This document shows positions 15,182-21,610 of a stretch of 21,610 nucleotides of DNA, piece by piece. Below the pieces are notes generated by a model. It worked only from the letters and a program-made list of their open reading frames with translations, was not told the DNA's origin and made no database searches. This stretch comes from JBNKLG01 sp050292235. Lineage in GTDB: Bacteria > Pseudomonadota > Gammaproteobacteria > Chromatiales > Chromatiaceae. The stretch lies in NCBI GenBank assembly GCA_050292235.1, contig JBNKLG010000044.1:1-21610 (forward strand), written 5' to 3'. How positions within the stretch are numbered: the stretch's first letter is position 1; the number at the start of each line of letters is the position of its first letter. The position numbers and the translations under genes were made by a program.

Positions 15182-16498
15182 TTATTTTGCCGCTCCCATG
15201 ATCTGTTCGGGCAGCCACAGGGCGATCTCGGGGAAGATCACCAGCAAGGCGATACCGAGCAGCATGCAGACCATAAATGGCAGGGCACCCAGCAGCACCG
15301 TTTTCAGATCCACATCCGGCACAATGCCGTTGATGACGTAAAGGTTCAGGCCGACCGGTGGGGTGATCAGGCCGATCTCCATATTCAATGTCAGCATGAC
15401 CCCAAACCAGATGGGGTCGAAACCCGCCTGGATCACGATGGGCACCAGGGTGGGTGAGGTCATCAGGATCACCGCCACCGGGGGCAGGAAGAAGCCAGCG
15501 ACCAGTAGAAACAGGTTGACGTAGAGCATCAGTGCCACCGGACTCATCTCCTGAGCGGCGATGTACTCGGCGATGCCCTGAGTGATGTAGAGGCTCGACA
15601 TCATATAACTGAACAGCCCGGCCATGCCGATGATCATCATCAGCATGACCGACTCGCGGGTGGCAGAGCTGATGATCTCCCACAGCTGTTTCGGGTGCCA
15701 GACACGATAGATCACCATCACCAGCAGGATGCAGATCATGGCACCGACGCCGGAAGCCTCGGATGGGGTGGCAACACCGCCGTAGAGCGCCCAGAGTACC
15801 AGCACGATGATGATCAGAAAGGGGATCACCTTGGGCAGAATGACCAGTTTCTCGCGCAGAGTGAAGTGTTTGTCCTCTTCGACAAAGCGGTAGCCCTTGA
15901 TGCGGGCGTAGAGTATCGACCAGCCGATGAACAGGCCGATCAGCATCAGGCCGGGCAGCAGACCGGCGGCAAACAGACGCCCGATAGAGGTCTCGGTGGC
16001 GATGCCGTAGACGATCATGGTGATCGACGGCGGGATCAAAATCCCCAGGGTGCCACCCGCAGCGATGGCACCGGTGGCCAGACTGGCCGGATAACCGCGC
16101 TTGCGCATCTCCGGGATCCCCATCTTGCCGATGGCCGCACAGGTGGCCGGTGAGGAACCGGTCAGGGCCGCGAACACGCCGCAGGCACCGATGTTGGAGA
16201 TCAGCAGGCCGCCGGGGATTTTATAGAGCCAGCGATCCAGCGCCTCGTAAAGGTCTGATCCAGCGCGTGAGGCGGCGATGGCCGAGCCCATCACCAGAAA
16301 CATCGGGATCGACAGCAATGCGAACTCATCCAGCGACGAGAACAGCGTATCGGCAACGATAGTAAAGGTGCCTGCGCCGTTGTAAATAAAGAGAAACAGC
16401 ATCGCAGTGACGCCGAGGGCAAAGGCCACCGGCATGCCGGTCAACAGCAGCACGATCAGGCAGAGCGATGCCAGCGCACCAAGAATCAGGGGATCCAT
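15182..16498 (-). CDS. dctM: TRAP transporter large membrane subunit (DctM)
   Basis: A 438-aa inner-membrane protein with about a dozen hydrophobic helices. It is the ion-coupled translocation subunit of a tripartite ATP-independent periplasmic transporter. Typical DctM text is present: LTGMPVAFALGVTAMLFLF, LLSIPMFLVMGSAIAASRAGSDLYEALDR, NIGACGVFAALTGSSPATCAAIGKMGIPEM, GGTLGILIPPSITMIVYGIATE and the C-terminal TLNMEIGLITPPVGLNLYVI. The first ATG overlaps the dctQ stop by one base (TGATG). The downstream neighbour, malonyl-CoA decarboxylase, points to malonate as the cargo, as reported for the MatPQM system of Sinorhizobium meliloti. Confidence 0.95.
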   Translation of the reverse strand: MDPLILGALASLCLIVLLLTGMPVAFALGVTAMLFLFIYNGAGTFTIVADTLFSSLDEFALLSIPMFLVMGSAIAASRAGSDLYEALDRWLYKIPGGLLISNIGACGVFAALTGSSPATCAAIGKMGIPEMRKRGYPASLATGAIAAGGTLGILIPPSITMIVYGIATETSIGRLFAAGLLPGLMLIGLFIGWSILYARIKGYRFVEEDKHFTLREKLVILPKVIPFLIIIVLVLWALYGGVATPSEASGVGAMICILLVMVIYRVWHPKQLWEIISSATRESVMLMMIIGMAGLFSYMMSSLYITQGIAEYIAAQEMSPVALMLYVNLFLLVAGFFLPPVAVILMTSPTLVPIVIQAGFDPIWFGVMLTLNMEIGLITPPVGLNLYVINGIVPDVDLKTVLLGALPFMVCMLLGIALLVIFPEIALWLPEQIMGAAK

Positions 16499-17025
16499 CA
16501 GGTCGTCTCCGGGGGGATGGCGGGTTCGATGCCGAAGGGGTGTTCATTGCCTTTGAGCAGGCAGAGCAGATCGGCGATGTATTGCAGGCTGATGGCGAAG
16601 AAGCCGATCGGCATCGCCAGATAAGCCTTCCACAGCTTGGGTCCCCACATGGTGTCGGAGGACCAGCCTGATTCCCAGGCCTCATACCAAAAATGGTAAC
16701 TGGCCCAGGTCAGCAGGATACAGAGTACGGCTGAAGCCGAATAGGCGACCAGCGCCAGCAGAAAACGTCCGCGAGGCCCCAGCATCAGTGGGATCAGCTC
16801 TACGTTGACGTGGCCCCGGGTCAATAGCACCCAGGGGGCACCAAGAAAAGTCGAGGCCAGCAAGGCGTAGGTGACGAATTCGGTCTGCCAGGAGGTAGGC
16901 ACATTCATGACGTAGCGATTGAACACCATGTGACAGACAATGGCGATGGCCACCACCAGCAACAGGGCGGAAAGATAGCCGAGCAGGCGTGACAGCCCTT
17001 CGACGAAGCGCAGAAACAGGGTCAT
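16498..17025 (-). CDS. dctQ: TRAP transporter small membrane subunit (DctQ)
   Basis: A 175-aa inner-membrane protein with four hydrophobic helices, the expected size of DctQ. Family-like features are FNRYVMNVPTSWQTEFVTYALLAS and the segment LGAPWVLLTRGHVNVELI, close to the 'G(A/S)xxxxxxGxHVxVDxL' signature. The region after the last helix (about 160-175) is short and hydrophilic. A GAAGGA sequence stands about nine bases before the ATG at 17025. A strong hairpin lies between this gene and dctP. Confidence 0.92.
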   Translation of the reverse strand: MTLFLRFVEGLSRLLGYLSALLLVVAIAIVCHMVFNRYVMNVPTSWQTEFVTYALLASTFLGAPWVLLTRGHVNVELIPLMLGPRGRFLLALVAYSASAVLCILLTWASYHFWYEAWESGWSSDTMWGPKLWKAYLAMPIGFFAISLQYIADLLCLLKGNEHPFGIEPAIPPETT

Positions 17026-17065
17026 ATCGGTCCGTCCTTCAGTGAGTGGGAGGGGCGCAGGGCAG

Positions 17066-17098
17066 ATGCCCCGTCTGGCCTTAGCCAGTCCGGGGCAT
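17066..17098 (-). promoter_or_regulatory. Strong intercistronic hairpin between dctP and dctQ
   Basis: ATGCCCCG (17066-17073) pairs perfectly with CGGGGCAT (17091-17098). An inner stem CTGGC (17075-17079) with GCCAG (17084-17088) closes a four-base loop, leaving only a small asymmetric bulge. On the transcribed minus strand it follows the dctP stop by 16 bases and precedes the dctQ start by about 40. No U-tract follows, so an intrinsic terminator is unlikely. A role protecting dctP mRNA from 3' decay, giving excess binding protein over membrane subunits, is inferred. Confidence 0.7.
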
Positions 17099-17114
17099 GG
17101 GTGGATTGCAGGGG

Positions 17115-18107
17115 TTACTTGACGGAGAGCGCCATGTCCAGCAATTCACGCCCACCCTTCACATCGGCAGCGAAGGCCTTGTAGCTGGATTCGTCAGCGA
17201 TCTTGCGCCACTTGGCGACCTGCTCATCGCTCATCTCGACCACTTTGACCCCAGCCTTTTTATAGGCATCGACCAGTTTCTGGTCAGCGATTTTGGACTG
17301 CTCAGAGGCGTATGCCTCAGCGGCTTTGCCAGCCTTCAACAGCTCTTCCTGCTGAGTTTTGGAGAGCTTGTTGAAGCTGGTTTTGGACATCAGAATCGGC
17401 TCATACATCACCCACAGGGCGTGGTCGCCTGGGGTGGTCAGACACTTGACCTGTTCGTAAATACGGTAGGAGACCAGGGAAGAGGAGGAGGTGTTGGCAC
17501 CGTCCAGTACCCCGGTCTGCAGGCCGGAGTAGATCTCGGAAGAGGGCATGGAGGTGATGGTGGCACCGGCCTGTGCCAGCATTTGATTGAAGGCTTTGCC
17601 TGCAGCACGGACACGCATGCCTTTGACGTCTTCGGGATCGAGAATGCACTCACCCTTGGAGACGAAACCGCCAGCCAGCCAGGTATCGGCCAGCACCATG
17701 ACACCCGCTTTATCCATGATCTTTTTGATGCGCTGCATGAAGTCAGATTGGTTCAGGCGCTTGGCGTGGTCATGGTTTTTTACCAGGCCGGGCATCAGGG
17801 TCAGGTTGAATTCGGGGTGGCGTCCACCGGCATAGGAGAGTGGAAAGGCGGTGATGTCGAGACGGCCCTTGGTCATCGCGCTCCACTGCTCTTTCGGTTT
17901 GAACAGGCTTTTGCCGGGATAGACCTTGATGTCGACACCGGTATTCTTCTCTTTCATGTGGCGGGCGATCATCTGTACCATCTCATCACGGATGTCCCCT
18001 TTGCCGCCTGGCCACTGGTGCGATGCCTTCAGGTCCACGGCCTGGGCGGTGCCTGCCAGAAGCGTTGAGAGGGCGACAGCAGTGGCCAGTTTTTTGAGCT
18101 TGAACAT
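17115..18107 (-). CDS. dctP: TRAP transporter periplasmic solute-binding protein (DctP)
   Basis: A 330-aa DctP-type receptor. The signal peptide is clear (MFKLKKLATAVALSTLLAG then TAQA, cleavage after residue 23). The mature part shows family features: YPGKSLFKPKEQWSAMTKGRLD, the conserved arginine region DVKGMRVRAAGKAFNQM (the Arg normally salt-bridges the substrate carboxylate), and YSGLQTGVLDGANTS. ATG 18107 is chosen because it opens into the signal peptide and has AAGGGG about seven bases upstream; the open frame reaches 18149. It starts 51 bases after the GntR regulator stop on the same strand. Operon context points to malonate as ligand. Confidence 0.95.
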   Translation of the reverse strand: MFKLKKLATAVALSTLLAGTAQAVDLKASHQWPGGKGDIRDEMVQMIARHMKEKNTGVDIKVYPGKSLFKPKEQWSAMTKGRLDITAFPLSYAGGRHPEFNLTLMPGLVKNHDHAKRLNQSDFMQRIKKIMDKAGVMVLADTWLAGGFVSKGECILDPEDVKGMRVRAAGKAFNQMLAQAGATITSMPSSEIYSGLQTGVLDGANTSSSSLVSYRIYEQVKCLTTPGDHALWVMYEPILMSKTSFNKLSKTQQEELLKAGKAAEAYASEQSKIADQKLVDAYKKAGVKVVEMSDEQVAKWRKIADESSYKAFAADVKGGRELLDMALSVK

Positions 18108-18158
18108 AGGTATTCCCCTTTGGTTGTGGTGGACGGCCCCTGCCGCCACGTTGGTGTT

Positions 18159-18863
18159 TTACTGCAAAGTGGTTGTTACTGATGGCTCGTCCTGCGCCTG
18201 ATTCAGGGATTCGGCTGCACTCTCTTCACGCAGCACCCGCCCCTGACTCTCCAGGTGGTGGTACATCGCTGCACCTGCCGCCTCGGCATCGCACTGCTTG
18301 AGTGCGCGCAAAACGGATCTGTGCTCCTCCAGCGACTCGTTCAGCCTGCCTGGAAGGGTGAGCTGGCGGTGGCGGGCCAGCATCAATATGTTGCGCAGTT
18401 CACCGGTGATGCGCTGTAACCAGCGATTGCCTGCCAGGTGTTGCACTGCAAGGTGAAAGTCCCGGTTGGTTTCGTAATAGCGATCCACATGACCGGCCTG
18501 GGCATGGGACTCCAGTTGGGCGTGAATCTTCTCCAGGATGATGAGATCTTCCGGCTTCAGTTTGCGGGTTGCCAGAGTGGCACAAAGCCCTTCCAGGCTT
18601 GCCATGACCGGGAACAACTCCAGCAACTCGTCATCTCCCAGTTCGCGTACCCGGCACCCTCTGCGTGGCACCAGTTCGACCAGATTTTCGCTATGTAGCA
18701 CCTTTAGGGCTTCACGCAGGGGGGTGCGGCTGATGTTCAGCTGTTGGCAGAGATCGAGTTCATCGATCCAGTCGCCAGGACGCAGTTCACGCTGATAGAT
18801 CAGCTCGCGAACGCGGTCGGCAACTTCCAGGTAGAGCGGGCGCTGAGCCAGGGGTGCAAGCAT
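18159..18863 (-). CDS. GntR/FCD-family transcriptional regulator of malonate operon
   Basis: A 234-aa regulator of the FadR/FCD branch. The winged helix-turn-helix is at about 15-75 (ELRPGDWIDELDLCQQLN, ISRTPLREALKVL, LVELVPRRGCRV). The C-terminal FCD domain keeps the usual metal or ligand residues in NRDFHLAVQHLAGN, LEEHRSVLRALK and MYHHLES. The start is uncertain. ATG 18863 is used because the extra codons back to 18917 include rare ATA and AGG and that ATG has no ribosome-binding site. The open frame to 18986 would run through the promoter palindrome. It is probably the counterpart of GtrA/MatR, which control malonate genes in rhizobia, but there the regulator is divergent while here it is the first gene of the operon. 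Confidence 0.88.
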   Translation of the reverse strand: MLAPLAQRPLYLEVADRVRELIYQRELRPGDWIDELDLCQQLNISRTPLREALKVLHSENLVELVPRRGCRVRELGDDELLELFPVMASLEGLCATLATRKLKPEDLIILEKIHAQLESHAQAGHVDRYYETNRDFHLAVQHLAGNRWLQRITGELRNILMLARHRQLTLPGRLNESLEEHRSVLRALKQCDAEAAGAAMYHHLESQGRVLREESAAESLNQAQDEPSVTTTLQ

Positions 18864-18926
18864 GTCAAGGATGGCCCTTTTGATTGTTTTTTGTTCCGGG
18901 TGACATATTCCGGTCATTTGTAATTC

Positions 18927-18955
18927 GTAATTTATAATTACGGGTATTTGTGCAA
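18927..18955 (-). promoter_or_regulatory. Promoter and palindromic operator before the GntR gene
   Basis: GTAATTTATAATTAC (18927-18941) is a perfect palindrome with arms GTAATT and AATTAC around TAT, and a further GTAATT half-site lies at 18920-18925. On the minus strand a TATAAA (18936-18931) falls inside the palindrome, with a weaker TTGCAC or TTTGCA -35 near 18955-18950 at 15-16 bases spacing. An operator covering the -10 box fits autoregulation of the GntR gene and hence of the malonate operon. The promoter boxes are less certain than the palindrome. Confidence 0.5.
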
Positions 18956-19056
18956 AGAGTGTACGGGCTCGAGAATCCTCATGCAAGTAGGGGGAAATAT
19001 GGTCAACCCTGCTATAGGGGGAATGCGGGGTCGGTGGCGCAGCTTTTGGAGACTGA

Positions 19057-19095
19057 CCCCCTCTCCTGCTGGGAGGGGGCTGGGTTTTGGCCCAG
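19057..19095 (-). terminator. GC-rich hairpin pair downstream of the DUF302 gene, possible terminator
   Basis: Two adjacent stems lie 8 bases past the DUF302 stop on the minus strand. CTGGG (19080-19084) pairs with CCCAG (19091-19095). Next, CCCCCTC plus CC (19057-19066, one bulged T) pairs with GGGAGGGGG (19071-19079). No T-tract follows on either strand, so termination efficiency is doubtful. The second stem also resembles the dispersed 'CCCCTCTCC...GGGAGAGGGG' repeats of proteobacteria. The rest of 18956-19102 holds nothing recognised. Confidence 0.4.
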
Positions 19096-19102
19096 AATCA
19101 GA

Positions 19103-19489
19103 TCATGCTTGCAGGGCAGTCATAACCCGGTCAAGTTTGGTTCTGGCCTCTTCGGCAACTGCTTGCACCTCTGCGTTTTCAGCAAGGCCGAGCACCGCCA
19201 GGGGGTCCATAAAGCTGACGACGACCCCATCTTCCGCCTGGCGAAGAATGAGATTGCAGGGTAATAACGTACCCACATTGGGTTCGGCGCCGATTGCCCG
19301 GTCGGCCAGTATAGGATTGCAGGCGCCCAGAATGCGGTAGGCCGGAATATCCTTCTCCAGCTTGTTTTTGACGATGGCCTGAACGTTGACATCACTGACA
19401 ATGCCGAGGTGCTCCTGCTTCATGGTCTCGATCACCTTGGTCATGGCGTCGTCAAAAGAGAGCTTGAGGGTCACATTAAATTCGTACAT
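19103..19489 (-). CDS. DUF302 family protein
   Basis: A 128-aa protein with no signal peptide or membrane segment. It matches the DUF302 pattern: an N-terminal strand and helix (SFDDAMTKVIETMKQEHLGIVSDVNV), the centre IPAYRILGACNPILADRAI with 'ACNP', then GTLLPCNLILRQAEDGVVVSFMDP. Structures in this family form a small alpha/beta fold of unknown biochemical role; members often occur near redox or sulfur genes. An AAGGAA seven bases before the ATG supports the start. It follows the L,D-transpeptidase gene after 21 bases, so the two probably share a transcript, but no functional link is obvious. Confidence 0.9.
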   Translation of the reverse strand: MYEFNVTLKLSFDDAMTKVIETMKQEHLGIVSDVNVQAIVKNKLEKDIPAYRILGACNPILADRAIGAEPNVGTLLPCNLILRQAEDGVVVSFMDPLAVLGLAENAEVQAVAEEARTKLDRVMTALQA

Positions 19490-19510
19490 GGCAAGATTCC
19501 TTGGAATAAT

Positions 19511-21496
19511 TTACAGGTCAAATCCACTCTTCCAGCGGTTGGTTCTGGGTTTCTGTTCAGGCTCCGGTTCCGGAACGGGCTCAGTGGCGACGACTACCGG
19601 CGTGCCGATGATCTCAGGATTGGCGGCGAGATGTTTCGCCTTACTGGCCGAAGGGATGCGCGACCGAATTCCGGCCTGCCTGGCCTTGGGCAGCTCGGGC
19701 AGATGGAGGCTGAAGGGGGCATCCAGGGCGGCCAGGAGTTTGGCGTCTCTTTTGTAGATATCGCGCCGGAAACTGACCCTCTCCTCTGAGGGCACAGCGG
19801 TCAGGTAGCGGATGATGATGGGCAGGGGCTTTTTCAGATTGACCTGTTGGGTACGGCCTGCCTGAGAAGTCTTGTCGACGCGAGCCCGATCCCAGCCCTG
19901 CCGTCCCAGCAGACGCTCGGCCAATTCAAAGGGGTCGTTCAGCCGGATGCAGCCCGAACTGGTGGTGCGGGTCTCCCGGGAAAAATAGCTCCGGTGGTTG
20001 GTGTCGTGCAAAAAGACGGAGTGCTTGTTGGGGAACATGAACTTTACCAGCCCCAGCGCATTGCCTCTGCCCGGCGGCTGGCGCACCGTATAGGGCATCG
20101 ACGACATGGCGGTCCAATCCACGGTATAGGGATCGACGTTGTGCCCTTGGCTATCCAGTAACTGATACCCTTTTTTGCTCAGATAGCTGGCGTCCAGCTT
20201 GAGACTGGGCAGGATGGTGCGTGCCTTGATGCTGGGCGGTACTGACCAGGTTGGATTGAAGATGATATGCTCGATCTGGTCCCGGAAGATCGGTGTCTTG
20301 GTCAGAGGTTTTCCTACCTGAACCTTCTCCTGCCAGACGACCTGACCGTGATCGATCCAGCGTATCTGAAAGCCTGCAACGTCGACCTCCAGATATTCTT
20401 CCGGGGTCAGGGGATCGAACCAACGCTGGCGTTCCAGGTTGGCGCGGATCTGGTCAACGCGTTGCTTTTGCGAAAGATTCAGGGCGGCGAGAGTGGCGGG
20501 GCCAATAATGCCATCTTCCTTCATTTTATTCTTTGCCTGGAATGCTTTAACCGCCTCCACCAGCGTTTCGTCATAGCGTTTGGATTCTGCCTCTTCTGAT
20601 ATGCCAAGACGGGCCCGAAGCAGGGGGATTCTGCTGTCGGTCGTGCCGGGCTTGAGGCTTCTACCGGAGGGGATGGGCTCCCAGGTTTCGGTGGCGGCAA
20701 TTTCCCGATAATGGGCCAGCGCAGTCTGCAGCTGCTTGTACTCTTCCTGAGCGGGGCGTGCCCAATCAAAGGCCACGTCGATGTGGCCCTCTCGTATCCA
20801 AGCCAAGAGCTGAGAAAGGTCTGTCTGGGTATCGCGGGCCTTGGGGTAGTTGAAGTCCCCATCCAGGCGCTCCGGGTCCACCTTGCCATAGCGTAGGTTG
20901 TAGAGTGCTCTCAGAAAGGACTCGGTGAACAAAATATCCTGGGTCGCCCGCCCTTCAGGGGTAGTGACTGCCAGTGATGGATTCTCCAGATAGGGGGCAA
21001 TGGCCTCAAACTGGTATTCTGCGGGATTAAGTCCATCCTTCGTCAGTCCTTGTAAGGCATCGGCCAGGGAATTGATGGCGATGCTGTTCCACAAGGGGGC
21101 GAAATGGTTGGCCTCGTAAAGCGTGCGAATCTGCGCTTTTCGAAACAGAGTGACGTTGGCTGCCGACTTGGTATCTCCGGCCAGAGCTTGCTGAATCGCC
21201 AATGCCTGAGGTGAGAGGGTGGGTGGATCTGTCGGGTCGGCTACGGTTTTGTTTGCCACTGGCTGCTCAGCGGGCATTGCGGGGGCATTGCCGGAATCGG
21301 TTGTGGTGACATCGGTTTCAGCGGAAGGGATTGTTCGCGCGGGTGCAGCAGCTGGATCGGCGGCTTCAGTCGAAATCGATGGTGTCAGTGTTTGTTCAAT
21401 ATTGGTGTTTTCAACCGGACCAGGCTCAGCCCAAAGCATGCCTGGCAAGGCCAGCATAACCACAATGCCGTGGAACAGAAAACGGCATTTCTTCAT
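19511..21496 (-). CDS. YcbB-type L,D-transpeptidase
   Basis: A 661-aa periplasmic enzyme predicted to form 3-3 crosslinks in peptidoglycan. In order: signal peptide (about 1-24, KKCRFLFHGIVVMLALPG then MLWA), an Ala/Thr/Pro-rich linker to about 85, the scaffold-type domain (LYEANHFAPLWN, DALQGLTKDGLNPAEY), a peptidoglycan-binding repeat (ETLVEAVKAFQAKNKMKEDG then IIGPATLAALN), and the YkuD catalytic domain. The active site reads FLHDTNHRSYFSRETR then TSSGCIRLNDP, with Cys516 as nucleophile. A C-terminal tail rich in Pro and Glu (PVPEPEPEQKPR) extends beyond the usual end. ATG 21496 is preferred to the GTG at 21499 because GAGGG lies seven bases before it. Length is slightly above E. coli LdtD (615 aa). 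The 114 bases upstream hold no convincing promoter. Confidence 0.93.
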   Translation of the reverse strand: MKKCRFLFHGIVVMLALPGMLWAEPGPVENTNIEQTLTPSISTEAADPAAAPARTIPSAETDVTTTDSGNAPAMPAEQPVANKTVADPTDPPTLSPQALAIQQALAGDTKSAANVTLFRKAQIRTLYEANHFAPLWNSIAINSLADALQGLTKDGLNPAEYQFEAIAPYLENPSLAVTTPEGRATQDILFTESFLRALYNLRYGKVDPERLDGDFNYPKARDTQTDLSQLLAWIREGHIDVAFDWARPAQEEYKQLQTALAHYREIAATETWEPIPSGRSLKPGTTDSRIPLLRARLGISEEAESKRYDETLVEAVKAFQAKNKMKEDGIIGPATLAALNLSQKQRVDQIRANLERQRWFDPLTPEEYLEVDVAGFQIRWIDHGQVVWQEKVQVGKPLTKTPIFRDQIEHIIFNPTWSVPPSIKARTILPSLKLDASYLSKKGYQLLDSQGHNVDPYTVDWTAMSSMPYTVRQPPGRGNALGLVKFMFPNKHSVFLHDTNHRSYFSRETRTTSSGCIRLNDPFELAERLLGRQGWDRARVDKTSQAGRTQQVNLKKPLPIIIRYLTAVPSEERVSFRRDIYKRDAKLLAALDAPFSLHLPELPKARQAGIRSRIPSASKAKHLAANPEIIGTPVVVATEPVPEPEPEQKPRTNRWKSGFDL

Positions 21497-21610
21497 CACA
21501 GAACCCTCAAAAAATAGAAAAAGGGATCTAGCCTAACACTCTTGCGATGAAAGATCGATCAGCAGAAGCGGTGTTATTTGTAAAAGAGAGCGTTTACGAA
21601 TGGAAGGGGC

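Noticed and set aside
17066..17098. Intrinsic terminator after dctP
   Set aside because: There is no T-tract on the transcribed strand, and dctQ and dctM must be expressed with dctP for a working transporter.
18864..18986. Longer GntR regulator start at 18986 or 18917
   Set aside because: The first would place the promoter palindrome in coding sequence. The second lacks a ribosome-binding site and uses rare codons, though it cannot be fully excluded.

Overview
The window reads as chromosomal DNA of a free-living or symbiotic gammaproteobacterium. Evidence is the AmpD, IleS-LspA and YcbB-type L,D-transpeptidase genes, the E. coli-like start and motif spacing of IleS, the TRAP/malonate genes, and an estimated G+C in the high fifties. 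The mix recalls sulfur-oxidising Chromatiales/Sedimenticola-like lineages, but that placement is inference only. No rRNA, tRNA, CRISPR array or insertion sequence was seen.

Left end (1-788, + strand): the 3' end of a CBS-domain protein gene, then ampD (cell-wall recycling).

Accessory segment (789-5640): a good sigma70-type promoter overlapped by a tandem palindromic operator drives two overlapping + strand genes. The first is a 405-aa AAA/STAND-like ATPase. The second is a 1059-aa protein with NTPase, winged-helix and eight 35-aa TPR units. I recognise no characterised system with this exact pair and see no effector domain. Between the module and lspA lie a degraded fragment of a second, sequence-divergent lspA 3' end and two REP-like inverted repeats. 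These look like the scar of a recombination or insertion event. This is the best candidate in the window for an undescribed system.

Core segment (5645-8925, - strand): ileS-lspA, the usual pair, with overlapping stop and start codons.

Sensory pair (9217-10972, + strand): a chemoreceptor with almost no periplasmic domain, followed 16 bases later by a small secreted protein of unknown function.

Malonate operon (10979-18863, - strand): in transcription order a GntR/FCD regulator, TRAP transporter DctP-DctQ-DctM, malonyl-CoA decarboxylase, a TauE/SafE permease, malonyl-CoA synthetase MatB, and a YiiD-like thioesterase. The inferred path is malonate uptake, activation to malonyl-CoA, and decarboxylation to acetyl-CoA. 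The regulator's promoter carries a perfect palindrome, and a strong hairpin separates dctP from dctQ.

Right end (19103-21496, - strand): an L,D-transpeptidase followed by a DUF302 gene, probably one transcript.
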